A DNA stretch of 64,000 bases from Taibaiella soli. Its GTDB lineage: Bacteria > Bacteroidota > Bacteroidia > Chitinophagales > Chitinophagaceae. This document shows positions 15,674 to 25,800 of the stretch, one piece after another (within the stretch, counting starts at the first letter, position 1; the number at the start of each line of letters is the position of its first letter). The translations under genes and the position numbers were made by a program. A model generated the notes under the pieces. That model worked only from the letters and a program-made list of their open reading frames with translations. It ran no database searches and was not told where the DNA came from. The stretch is taken from the NCBI RefSeq assembly GCF_003236175.1, contig NZ_QKTW01000015.1, positions 124,001 to 188,000 on the forward strand, read 5' to 3'.

Positions 15674-17191
15674 ATGAACATTTATTTGAAACGCCTTTTG
15701 CTGGTTATTACCGGCGCACTGACATTCAATATTGTCTTCTGGGATGAAAAATTAGCGCTGAATGCAGTTCTGTTTGATGCCGTTTTGCTGCCATCGTTAT
15801 TGATGCTTTATCCTGAAGCAATAAAAAAGAGAAATGTACAGGTGCTGCTATTAGGACATCTTATTTCGCTTGTAGCCATACTGTATCAAAATACGGACCT
15901 CAGTAAGATTACCTATTTCTTTACATTATTTTTACTGACGGCATTTGTGCAATACAACCACCGCTCAGCATGGTACGCAGCTGGCTCCTATCTTTTCAAT
16001 TTCGTATTCCTGCCCTTCAGTTTATATCTCGATTTCCGAACCATCCTGGAAGGAAGGAAAAAGAAGCCGATGAAGTCTCGTCTGCTCCGGATTATGAAAT
16101 TGTCAGTTATCCCTATTGCGCTGCTTATCATTTTTATCATGTTCTATACCGCTGCCAATCCCGTGTTTTCAGATTTGTGGAATAATCTTACTTACAAATT
16201 GCAAAGAGCACTCAATTACTTTTTTGAAATCATCAGCTTTGCGCGGATCTGCTTTTTTCTATGGGGCATGTATCTCACTGGTTCTATTCTGGAACGCGTG
16301 CAAAATCAATATTTCAGTAAAAAGGACATGGTCCAGGAAGATGTGCTGCAAAGAATCAGAAAACGTCACAAGGATATTTTTGGCGAACCATTAAAAAATC
16401 TCGCATTGAAAAATGCAAACACCATTGGCGTTTTAAGTCTCACGTTATTGAATGGATTGTTGTTTGTCGTGAATTGTATCGACATCGATTTTGTATGGCT
16501 GCATTATTCTTTCGACCCGAATAAACCACTTTACAAATTGGTACATGAAGGAACGGAAATGCTGATTCTTTCTATCTTCTGCGCGATCGCGATTTTACTG
16601 ATTTTCTTCAAAGGCAACCTCAATTTCTACAAGAAAAATAAATGGCTGAAATACGGAGCGTATGCGTGGATTATTCAAAACAGCATTCTTGTCATTTCTG
16701 TTTTGCTGCGCGATTATTACTACATCAAATATTATGGATTGGCCTACAAACGGATCGGCGTGTTGGTATTTCTTTTTATGGTGCTGGTAGGATTGATTAC
16801 GATGTTCTTAAAGATCTACAACAGAAAAAGCACCTACTATCTTTTCCGCGTGAATGCATGGGCCGGCGTTTGTCTGTTGGTGATCGCAAGTTGTATTCAT
16901 TGGGATGAAATGATTGCACGGTACAACATCAGGCATGCACATGAAGTAACACTCGATTACGCATTTCTGTTTAGTCTTTCGGATAAAGTATTGCCAACAC
17001 TTGAAGAGAATAGAACAACGCTGTTTGGAAACAATCCCAGCGATCAGGGCGACTGGCAGGGAATATTGCGTGTGAGAATAAGAGACTTCCAAACCCGTGA
17101 ACAAACTTATTCCTGGCTTTCCTGGAACTGCTCTGACGCCTATGTTTCCAATTATTTAAGCAAAATGAATCCAGCCCCTGTAAACCGTTAA
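15674..17191 (+). CDS. DUF4173/DUF4153-like multi-pass membrane protein
   Basis: The 505-aa product has about twelve hydrophobic segments starting at MNIYLKRLLLVITGALTFN and a soluble C-terminal tail of about 90 residues after the last helix. The cytoplasmic RKKKPMKSRLLR loop followed by FYTAANPVFSDLW is typical of DUF4173 proteins, which are often found beside small winged-helix regulators, as here. Transport or sensing is unknown. I start it at 15674, because the in-frame TTG at 15641 is inside the operator. A long hairpin follows it. Confidence 0.8.
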   Translation: MNIYLKRLLLVITGALTFNIVFWDEKLALNAVLFDAVLLPSLLMLYPEAIKKRNVQVLLLGHLISLVAILYQNTDLSKITYFFTLFLLTAFVQYNHRSAWYAAGSYLFNFVFLPFSLYLDFRTILEGRKKKPMKSRLLRIMKLSVIPIALLIIFIMFYTAANPVFSDLWNNLTYKLQRALNYFFEIISFARICFFLWGMYLTGSILERVQNQYFSKKDMVQEDVLQRIRKRHKDIFGEPLKNLALKNANTIGVLSLTLLNGLLFVVNCIDIDFVWLHYSFDPNKPLYKLVHEGTEMLILSIFCAIAILLIFFKGNLNFYKKNKWLKYGAYAWIIQNSILVISVLLRDYYYIKYYGLAYKRIGVLVFLFMVLVGLITMFLKIYNRKSTYYLFRVNAWAGVCLLVIASCIHWDEMIARYNIRHAHEVTLDYAFLFSLSDKVLPTLEENRTTLFGNNPSDQGDWQGILRVRIRDFQTREQTYSWLSWNCSDAYVSNYLSKMNPAPVNR

Positions 17192-17200
17192 TATCGTTGA

Positions 17201-17277
17201 TGTGAGTGGTGAGTGGTCAGTTGTGAGTTTCTTTGGGACTGTCGACAATACCGAGCACTCACAACTGACCACTCACA
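17201..17277. repeat. Long hairpin of heptad repeats between convergent genes
   Basis: GTGAGTGGTCAGTTGTGAGT (17209-17228) is perfectly inverted at 17257-17276 with a 28-nt spacer. The left side also repeats GTGAGTG with a 7-nt period. It fills almost the whole 87-bp gap between two stop codons and could act as a bidirectional transcript end. Confidence 0.85.
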
Positions 17278-17278
17278 C

Positions 17279-18445
17279 TTATAATTTCATCCGTTTCTTA
17301 AACTCCGGCTTTAATAAATTACTCAATTTCGAATACGGAATAAACAAGTCACTCTCACCAAAAGCATACGCTGCAATTTCGTACGGCACATAATGGAACG
17401 TAATGCCGGTGTTGGTGACGTATACATTTCCGTTAGCATCGATCTTGTCTACCAGCAAAGACTCGCCCAGCTTTTGCTTGGCAGGTATGTTAAACAATGA
17501 TCTTGCTTCGGTTTCGAGCAAAGCAGAAAGCGCTGCCGAATCAACAGTCATGATATCTTCCAGTTTCCATTCTTTCTTGTTGACAAGATCGAGATTGAGA
17601 TAAGAACTTCCGTAATTACCGTGTGCGCCTCCTTCATAACTGCTACTCGTGTTCTGCAATACCAGCCAGCCATCTTCATTAAAAATTACGTTGAATACTG
17701 AAGCACTGTAATAATTCAGGCTTGCATTTTCTGAAGTAGAATCATACAATTCACCGGCATCAGATCTGTAAGAACCTGCATATTCCTGAATTGATCTTTT
17801 GATGCAGGATTTTATATCTGTCTCATGCATTGAATCACAACCAAGCACGTTCAATAATGTCGTTTTTACAAACGCGGCATCTTCTTTATTAGCATCTTCA
17901 GCTGGCAGCAGCAGCGTAAAACTTATATCCGCTGATGGCGTTCCTTTTTTTCCGGGAAACAATGCTAATGAATCCCGATCGCTATACACTTCTAACGGCA
18001 TGCTTCCGGCCGGGAGTTCTGTTTTCAGATCTATATCATACGTTTTCTTTCCGTCCGCACTTAACCATTTCCCTTTTATAGCACCGTTTGTAATCGTTGC
18101 ATTCCAGTGTGCGTTTGCAACATCGCCCTTACCCACTTGTTCTTCAACCGTATAATTATTTGTTCCGGTTGAATCCTTGACCACATAGACATCAATAGAG
18201 CGACCTTGCTTCACATAATAATAGTTGCCCATAAACGAGCCGTTATCCATTTCCACAAGATGCATCACTACAGGCTGTCCTGCGATCGTTCCAGAAAAAC
18301 GTCTGTATGAATTAACTGGCATCGGCGCATCCGCATTTGTATTTTCTACTGCAGCGCTTTGCGTACCAGTGTTTCCTTTATGATTGTTATTACCGCAGCT
18401 TGCAAGCAGCATTCCCGCAAGCAGCAATGTCGTAATTCGATTCAT
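17279..18445 (-). CDS. Lipoprotein with DUF3298 domain
   Basis: The 388-aa product begins MNRITTLLLAGMLLASCGNN, a lipoprotein signal with lipobox LASC, so it should be anchored in the envelope. Residues about 45-150 form a first domain (FSGTIAGQPVVMHLVEM...) and about 165-380 a DUF4163/DUF3298 pair, as in the extracellular part of RsiV, with SSYEGGAHGNYGSSYLNLDL and the end region FHYVPYEIAAYAFGESDLFI. DUF3298 of RsiV binds lysozyme; whether this one does is not known. It is transcribed alone. Confidence 0.85.
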   Translation of the reverse strand: MNRITTLLLAGMLLASCGNNNHKGNTGTQSAAVENTNADAPMPVNSYRRFSGTIAGQPVVMHLVEMDNGSFMGNYYYVKQGRSIDVYVVKDSTGTNNYTVEEQVGKGDVANAHWNATITNGAIKGKWLSADGKKTYDIDLKTELPAGSMPLEVYSDRDSLALFPGKKGTPSADISFTLLLPAEDANKEDAAFVKTTLLNVLGCDSMHETDIKSCIKRSIQEYAGSYRSDAGELYDSTSENASLNYYSASVFNVIFNEDGWLVLQNTSSSYEGGAHGNYGSSYLNLDLVNKKEWKLEDIMTVDSAALSALLETEARSLFNIPAKQKLGESLLVDKIDANGNVYVTNTGITFHYVPYEIAAYAFGESDLFIPYSKLSNLLKPEFKKRMKL

Positions 18446-18467
18446 AGCTTGATTTTGTTTACAAAAT

Positions 18468-18495
18468 AAAACCTGGCAACAATTGTGCCAGGTTT
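18468..18495 (-). terminator. Terminator of nrdJ
   Basis: AACCTGGCA (18470-18478) and TGCCAGGTT (18486-18494) pair around a 7-nt loop, followed on the minus strand by TTATTTTG. Confidence 0.88.
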
Positions 18496-18517
18496 CAAAG
18501 TTCTGCTTTTTATTGGT

Positions 18518-21500
18518 TTAACTGCACCCGGTTGTAGTACCACAATTCGGACACATATAACAAGTACCATTTCGTAGCGTGATGTTTCCGCAGTTACGAC
18601 AAGCAGGAGCATCGGCACTGGTTCCCATCATTTTTTTGATATCGGCTGTATTCTGTGCAACGGTTACTGGTTTGGGAACCATTGATGTTTGCGGCGGTCT
18701 ATTTGCCGGTTGCGGAGCCGTCACTCTTACTTGCGACAATTGCTGCTGTGCGGCATTTTGAGTATCGCTTTCTCCCGTCTCATCCATTCTGTGCGGATCC
18801 GGAACATGCACCAGGTCTACCCTATCGAGATATTCGTAAGCGAGCACACGGAAAATATAGTCAAGTACGGAAGTCGCATTTTTGATGTTCGGATGTTCTA
18901 CAACCCCTGAAGGTTCAAAACGAGTGAAGATGAATTTATCAACATATTCTTCTAACGGCACCCCATATTGCAAACCTACCGAAACCGCTATAGCGAAGCT
19001 GTTTAGCAGACTTCTCATCGTAGCACCCTCTTTGGCCATATCAATAAATATTTCGCCGAGTGTAGCATCTCCATATTCACCGGTACGCAGGAATAGAGGT
19101 TGTCCGCCTACTTTTCCCTTGAACGTATATCCTCTGCGTTTCGCTGGCAATTGTTTGCGTTCTACAATACGGCTCAGCTGGCGTTTCAGTTGTGTATCCG
19201 GACTTTCCTGCACGCGTTTATTCACTTCCTCCAGTAATTCATCGATTGTGAGCTTGCCCATATCAACGATATTGCCCGCATTAATACTTACACTTTCTTC
19301 TTTCAATTCTTCGGAAGAAACATCTGATGTTTTCTTTTTCTTATCGCTTTTATTACTTAGCGGCTGACTCAATTTTGAACCATCACGATACAATGCACAG
19401 GCTTTCAAACCCAGCTGCCAGCTTAAATAATAGCAGTCCTTAATCTCATCCACCGAGGCTTCATTTGGCAGATTGATCGTTTTGGAAATCGCACCGCTGA
19501 TGAATGGCTGAACTGCACCCATCATACGAATATGGCCATGAGCATGAATGTATCGTTCTCCGTTTTTACCGCATTTATTGGCACAATCAAATACCGGCAA
19601 ATGTTCTTCTTTCAAATAGGGCGCGCCTTCTATCATCATGGTACCACACACATAATCGTTTGCCGCTTCTATTTCTTCGTCGGTAAATCCTAATTCATGC
19701 AGCAGCGAAAATTCCATATCATAATACTGTTCTGCTTTGAATCCCAGCCGTTGCAAACATTCTTCGCCGAGCGTATACACGTTAAAAACGAAACTCACTT
19801 CGAATGCGCTTTCTACAGCTGTGTCCAGTTTTTTTAGTTCTTCTGCGATAAATCCTTTTTCACTCAGACTCTGATGATTGATATAAGGCGCTCCGCCGAA
19901 GTTGCCGTTGCCTTTTGCATATTTCACAATCGCATCTGCTTCTTCGGGTTTGTAGCCCAGATTTTTCAATGCTAAAGGAATCGATTGATTGATGATCTTG
20001 AAATACCCGCCACCCGAAAGCTTTTTGAATTTCACCAACGCAAAATCAGGCTCAATGCCGGTTGTATCACAATCCATCACCAAACCTATCGTTCCCGTAG
20101 GCGCAATTACAGTTGCCTGCGCATTACGATAGCCAAATTGCTCACCAAGTTGCACCGCCTCATCCCAGGCTTTTGTGGCCGCTTTCAGCAAGTAAGTCGG
20201 ACAGTAACGTGCATTAATACCGTTTGGTTTTATCTCAAGATCTTCATACGCTTCTGTTGCGTCATAAGCCGCAGCTCTGTGATTGCGCATTACACGCAGC
20301 ATATGCTTTTTGTTTTCCTGATAACGCGGAAATGCCCCTAAACATTCCGCCATTTCAGCAGACGTTTTGTAGGCAACACCATTCATAATTGCTGTAATTG
20401 CTCCCGCAATCGCACGCGCTTCTTCACTGTCGTAAGGAATACCGCTTACCATCAGCATTGACCCAAGATTCGCAAAGCCTAAACCCAGCGTGCGGTAATC
20501 ATAGCTGAGCTGAGCCACTTCCGGTGATGGAAATTGCGCCATCAACACAGACACTTCCAGCACTACCGTCCAAAGACGTGTCATGTATTCAAAGCCTTCC
20601 ACATCAAAGCTGTTATCGCTTTCATTGAAGAAACGACGGAGATTGAGTGACGCCAGATTACAGGCTGTATTGTCGAGGAACATGTACTCTGAACATGGAT
20701 TAGAAGCGCGTATTTCGCCACCTTCCGGACAAGTATGCCATTCGTTGATTGTAGTGTTGTATTGTGTACCAGGATCCGCACAACGCCATGCGGCGTAGGC
20801 GATCTTTTCCCAAAGCTCTTTAGAAGCAATTTTACGCATCACACGGCCATCCGTGCGCGCCGTCATTTCCCATTCTTCATTATTTACAAGCCTGCGGAAA
20901 AACTCGTTTGGAATACGTACAGAGTTATTAGAATTCTGACCTGAAACTGTTTTGTACGCTTCTCCTTCATAATCGGAAGAATAGCCCGCGGCGATCAATG
21001 CAGCGACTTTCTTTTCTTCTTCTACTTTCCAGTCAATGAAATTGATCACTTCAGGATGATCAAGATCAAGGCAAACCATTTTTGCAGCACGACGTGTGGT
21101 ACCACCGCTTTTAATGGCACCAGCCGCACGATCTCCTATTTTCAGAAAACTCATCAACCCGCTGGAGGTACCGCCGCCACTCAGTTTTTCGCCTTCTGCG
21201 CGAAGGTTGGAATAATTGGTACCGACACCAGAACCGTATTTAAAAATCCGAGCTTCACGCACCCAGAGATCCATGATACCGCCATCGTTCACCAGATCGT
21301 CTTCTACACTCAAAATGAAACAAGCATGCGGCTGCGGACGTTCATAAGCGTTTTGTGAACGCTCCAGTTTACCACTTACCGGATCTACATAGTAATGACC
21401 TTGCGCTTTACCATCTATCCCGTAGCTATTGAAAAGGCCGGTATTAAACCATTGTGGCGAATTCGGTGCGCAGCTTTGATGAAGAATACTATACACGAGC

Positions 21501-21859
21501 TCATCATAAAAAATCATTGCATCCTGCTCGGTTGCAAAATAGCCATAACGGCTACCCCAGCTTTTCCAGCAATCTGCAAGGCGATGGGCTACTTGTTTGA
21601 TGGAAGTTTCACGGCCTAATGTTCCGTCTGGTTGTGGAACGCTGGCTTTACGGAAATATTTCTGCGCAAGTATATCTGTTGCAATTTGCGACCAATGACC
21701 CGGGACCTCCACGTTGGTCATCTCGAATACCTTTTCTCCGTTGGGATTTCGAATCACAGAGGTGCGGTAATCGTAAGTAAACATGTCATACGGACTGATG
21801 CCGTCGCTGGTATAGTGCCGCTGAAATGACAACCCTTTTTTGGAAGTATTTGCGCTCAT
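18518..21859 (-). CDS. nrdJ: Adenosylcobalamin-dependent (class II) ribonucleotide reductase
   Basis: The 1113-aa product reduces ribonucleotides to deoxyribonucleotides with coenzyme B12. The catalytic barrel occupies about 100-780, with HACFILSVEDDL, the active-site segment NPCSEYMFLDNTACNLASLNL and the product loop APTGTIGLVMDCDTTGIEPDF. A TSCPD domain follows (about 890-1000, RRGYTFKGKVGGQPLFLRTG), and the C-terminus has a zinc-ribbon-like end with CRNCGN and CYMCPNCGTTTGC, which probably includes the thiols that re-reduce the active site. It works with or without oxygen. I see no cobalamin riboswitch upstream. Confidence 0.96.
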   Translation of the reverse strand: MSANTSKKGLSFQRHYTSDGISPYDMFTYDYRTSVIRNPNGEKVFEMTNVEVPGHWSQIATDILAQKYFRKASVPQPDGTLGRETSIKQVAHRLADCWKSWGSRYGYFATEQDAMIFYDELVYSILHQSCAPNSPQWFNTGLFNSYGIDGKAQGHYYVDPVSGKLERSQNAYERPQPHACFILSVEDDLVNDGGIMDLWVREARIFKYGSGVGTNYSNLRAEGEKLSGGGTSSGLMSFLKIGDRAAGAIKSGGTTRRAAKMVCLDLDHPEVINFIDWKVEEEKKVAALIAAGYSSDYEGEAYKTVSGQNSNNSVRIPNEFFRRLVNNEEWEMTARTDGRVMRKIASKELWEKIAYAAWRCADPGTQYNTTINEWHTCPEGGEIRASNPCSEYMFLDNTACNLASLNLRRFFNESDNSFDVEGFEYMTRLWTVVLEVSVLMAQFPSPEVAQLSYDYRTLGLGFANLGSMLMVSGIPYDSEEARAIAGAITAIMNGVAYKTSAEMAECLGAFPRYQENKKHMLRVMRNHRAAAYDATEAYEDLEIKPNGINARYCPTYLLKAATKAWDEAVQLGEQFGYRNAQATVIAPTGTIGLVMDCDTTGIEPDFALVKFKKLSGGGYFKIINQSIPLALKNLGYKPEEADAIVKYAKGNGNFGGAPYINHQSLSEKGFIAEELKKLDTAVESAFEVSFVFNVYTLGEECLQRLGFKAEQYYDMEFSLLHELGFTDEEIEAANDYVCGTMMIEGAPYLKEEHLPVFDCANKCGKNGERYIHAHGHIRMMGAVQPFISGAISKTINLPNEASVDEIKDCYYLSWQLGLKACALYRDGSKLSQPLSNKSDKKKKTSDVSSEELKEESVSINAGNIVDMGKLTIDELLEEVNKRVQESPDTQLKRQLSRIVERKQLPAKRRGYTFKGKVGGQPLFLRTGEYGDATLGEIFIDMAKEGATMRSLLNSFAIAVSVGLQYGVPLEEYVDKFIFTRFEPSGVVEHPNIKNATSVLDYIFRVLAYEYLDRVDLVHVPDPHRMDETGESDTQNAAQQQLSQVRVTAPQPANRPPQTSMVPKPVTVAQNTADIKKMMGTSADAPACRNCGNITLRNGTCYMCPNCGTTTGCS

Positions 21860-21984
21860 GAAAATCGAATTTAGAAGTGGAAAATGTGGGCGATGTGTTC
21901 TCTACGAATTTATTCAAATCGTACATGAGTTCCTAGGAGAAGAAACTAACCGAGTGTGGATAACCTTGATAACTTATTATAATA

Positions 21985-21992
21985 CAAAGTTA
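21985..21992 (-). promoter_or_regulatory. Possible -7 element of nrdJ
   Basis: TAACTTTG on the minus strand matches TAnnTTTG, implying a leader of about 120 nt. The -33 box is unclear. Confidence 0.4.
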
Positions 21993-22132
21993 TGCCTATT
22001 ACTCTAGTTTTCCTCTTCCGAAAAGTTAAGATTGAAAACGCGTAATTAATTAATAAACAATTAATAACATCACGCTAGCGAATAAGAGTGATGATGCTTT
22101 GGCACAACTTAACGACTTAAAAAAATGCGCTT

Positions 22133-22717
22133 CTATGGCAACAAAACCGGGCCTAAAAAATGAAACCAAAACAGATAACCTGCGATTGAACCCAGCATTC
22201 CGAAGATGATAAACGAAAGGCGTTTTTCCTTTTCCAATAAACGGAAAACAGTTATGCCGCAAGCAAGCATTCCGATGACACCGAATAGTATTGAAAACAC
22301 AAACGGTTTATCAAATAACTGAAGAGATGCTCTTTCCTCGTCCGAAACAAAAGCATTTTTATACCAGTACGGTTTAATAAACAAATCTGCAACCCACACG
22401 ACAATTTCTCTGCTCCAGAAAAACGAAATAGCCGCGAGTAAAACTTCCTGATTACGAATTCCTCTTCTGCAATTGCGGGACAACAATACAAAGCCAACAC
22501 TTCCGATCAGGATATTGACAAACGGTCCGGCGAGACCTTTGATTAAATCCCAGGCTTCGCTGTTGTTCCGACAACGATAATAATTGGTCCAGCCATAGTG
22601 AATAATAGCCCCGCACCCAGCCATAATTGCGGCGAGTGCATGCCCGCATTCATGCAAGAAGGTGCCGACTGTTGTGAAACAAAAGAAAAGAAGGAAGGTT
22701 TGCTTTTTGATGTTCAT
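22133..22717 (-). CDS. Putative membrane zinc metalloprotease (M50-like)
   Basis: The 194-aa product has about four to five membrane segments. HECGH (H22-H26) near the end of the first helix fits the HExxH zinc site, and GLAGPFVNILIG (about 62-73) resembles the second conserved membrane motif of site-2-type peptidases. This is the layout of small M50-family integral membrane proteases, but I see no PDZ domain and the third metal ligand is not obvious. A non-proteolytic relative is possible. It stands alone between nrdJ and the giant T9SS genes. Confidence 0.65.
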   Translation of the reverse strand: MNIKKQTFLLFFCFTTVGTFLHECGHALAAIMAGCGAIIHYGWTNYYRCRNNSEAWDLIKGLAGPFVNILIGSVGFVLLSRNCRRGIRNQEVLLAAISFFWSREIVVWVADLFIKPYWYKNAFVSDEERASLQLFDKPFVFSILFGVIGMLACGITVFRLLEKEKRLSFIIFGMLGSIAGYLFWFHFLGPVLLP

Positions 22718-22782
22718 AAAGGCAACGCTTGCAGTAAATATCTTAAACCAGAATCAGTTCTCATAATTCAGCATACAACAAC

Positions 22783-22810
22783 AAAAAGGGAGCCATTCGG
22801 CTCCCTTTCA
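22783..22810 (-). terminator. Terminator of giant T9SS gene 1
   Basis: AAAGGGAGCC and GGCTCCCTTT pair around a 4-nt loop with a T-rich tail on the minus strand. Confidence 0.92.
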
Positions 22811-22836
22811 TTCATTACTATTTGGATGGTGAAAAA

Positions 22837-25800
22837 TTAACGCAATACCACTTTACGGATCGCTTTCTGACCATCTGCACGGATTTCTACGAAGTATACG
22901 CCGCGTGCCTGTTCCGTAAGATCAAAGTCTTTAACGAATGTATGACCTACATTGTTGAAGTTCTGACGAAGTACAGACTGACCAGTTACAGTAGTAACAT
23001 TGATCTCCATGTCCTTCACTGCAGTTTCAGCATTGAAGCTTACAGTAAAGCGACCGCCGGTCGGGTTTGGATACAATGAAAGGTCTTGTACATTGTTCAG
23101 AGTACCAATACCGGTTGGGTTTGCCTGACGGAAGATAACAGTGTAATCTTCTGTTTCACCTGAAGTATAAGGACCACATGCTTCATCAGAAGGAACGTTT
23201 GGACCTATGTTATTGTTCAGGATAATACGCATACCTGTTGGCACATTCGGAATCACTGCACTTGGAATAGTGATTGTGTTGATCACATACCAGCCACCAG
23301 CAGTACTGATGTTGTTGGTCAGGTTCACGCGTTCAGAAGGAATGTCATAAGCCAGGTTATTGTTGTAGTCAAGGAACATTGTGATACGAGCATCAGCATG
23401 TGTCTGTGATTTCATCGTATGGTAGATGTTCATTGTGTACGTGCTGTCAGCGTAAAGTTCTATCGGACCGAGGTCTGTATAATCTGTACGGCCTTTGTTT
23501 GCAATTGGATTGCGCAGGTGCGGACCACCAGTGTTGATTACAAAGTTTCCGATGCTGAATGCGCCGATATCTGATGTATCTGCAGCGCCGCCGTTAGCGA
23601 TGCTGTAACAGTAACATTTGTACGGAGGTTTACCATTTACAAACAGAACGTTTGAGTAAGTGATATCATTAGTAATGTTACATGTCATTTGCAAACGGTA
23701 AGATGATGGCTGCGTGAACAGTACATTTACCGTATCTCTGCCAGCAGAGTTTGGAATTGCAGACCAGGTGCTGCCGTTGTTGGTAGATACCTGCCACAAC
23801 CAGCTGATGCCGGAACGATGGTATTCATGTGTAGTATCAACAAGCTGGAAAGTATAACCAGCACACATTGACGTATCAGATGTATGTGCTACACCCGGAT
23901 TTGTTGGACCATCACAAGGCGGATATGCGATTTCTGCGAGATAATCTTCTGTTTCACCATAAGAATAGTTACCACATGGATTCATCGTCGCAGCAGATGT
24001 TTCGTCAAGGATAATACGCATACCAGTCAGACCAATTTTTGCGGAGTCAGGGACTGTAAATTGACCTGCCACCATCAATACCGGATTAGAGCCACTTACC
24101 GGAGCACCTACATACATAAGTTCAGTAGACTGGAATACACCGTCGCGGTTGAAGTCAACGAATACATATGCTCTTGTTGTGTAAACCGAAGTACTACTTT
24201 CTACTTGCTGAATGCTGATTGTATAAGTAGAATCTCTTACGATCTTAGGAGCCGGAACTGTTTGTCTGAAGTTAGAGTACATTGCAATTGGCGTAAAGTT
24301 GTACAATGGCAGACCAGGGCCATTATTCATCAATGTGTCACCAGTTGAAGTACGACGGAGTGTTACGCGGCCAATGTTGTCTGTTGCAGAGTTATACAAT
24401 GCAGTGCTGTTACAGTAACAATTATAGAATGGCGCAAGATTTACCAGATAAGCAGGCGTTGTATCTGACGCACTAGAGTTGGTACATGTTATAATACAAC
24501 GGAAATATGTAGCCATTGAGATGTTACCAGTAGCGATCATTGTAGCAGCATTGGTAATACCGCTCGCAGACCAGCCCGGAGAACCTGCTGTACTATCTTG
24601 CCATTGGTAAGTAATACCCGCAGCCTGAGAGTTATTCTGCAGTGTCAACTGGAAGTCAGCATTCGCACAAGGTGTAATAGGCGTTACATTACCAGCAGAA
24701 GGTGTTGCAGCACATGGAGGCAGCACACGAACATAGTCGATTGCGATGTCACCGTAGTATTGATAATCACTTCTTGCTTTGAAACGGATTACTGTAGTAG
24801 CGCTGTTAGAAGGAACAGTCAAAGTATTGAAATCCCAGGAGCCTGAACCCGGACCATAAGCGCCCAGTGTAGTGTATGTACTGCCGCCGTTGGTAGACAT
24901 CATTACAATTACAGAGTCATTTGGATAAGTAGTACCAGTTTGTGTTTTCAGATAGAACTGCAATTCTTTATTACCCGTAACAGTGCTACAGTTAACGAAC
25001 AGATCCAGCAGACCCGCGCCGGCAGCGCCAGTTGGAGCATAATAACCGTGGAAACGTGCAGAGTGTGCACCTACCGCAGATACAGGAGTGCTCAGACCAG
25101 TAGTGGCTGAAGTCCAGCTTGCACTTGCACCCTGATCATCGCGACGCCATGAGTTGTCGCCAGTTGCAGGATAGTTAGACCACATTGTGCCTGGAATATC
25201 TGTTGTATAACAACGGTTGCTCCAGCTTTCGAAATCTTCTACAAAAGGAACAGATGCATAAGTAGGACGCAGGATATTGATAGTTACTACAGGCGTTGTA
25301 TCAGTCAGGCTGCTGCCCAGACATTTTACCACCATACGGTAACTGATCGTATCGTACAGGTTTGGCGTTGTGAATGTACCGCCGTTATTTCCTACAGTAC
25401 CAACAGCAGTGCTCCAGGTAGTAGCACCGTTTGCTTTCTGAATCCATGTATAAGAAAGGTTACCCGCAAGTGTAGTACCCTGTGACGTAAATGTGTACAA
25501 AGAACCAGGGCAACCTGTGATCGGACCACCAGGAGTCAATATACCTGCAGATGGCTGACCAGAACAAGGAGTTGCTACGTAAACACTATCAACAAGGATA
25601 TCAGAGTAATCGTAGTTCGTAATTTTTCTACCCTGGAAACGCACAATTGTTTGGGCGGAAGAAGAAGCAATCGGAATTTGTTTACGAACCCATGCAGAAG
25701 ACGTATCAAATGCTGCAAGCGTTGTAAATGATATACCGCCGTTTGTTGACAGCAAGATAGAGAGTGAATCGTTATCATAGCCGTACTGCGCAAAGTTGTT

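Noticed and set aside
21860-22132. Cobalamin riboswitch before nrdJ
   Set aside because: No B12-box-like GCCACTG or related core is visible on the minus strand; only a -7 box is seen.
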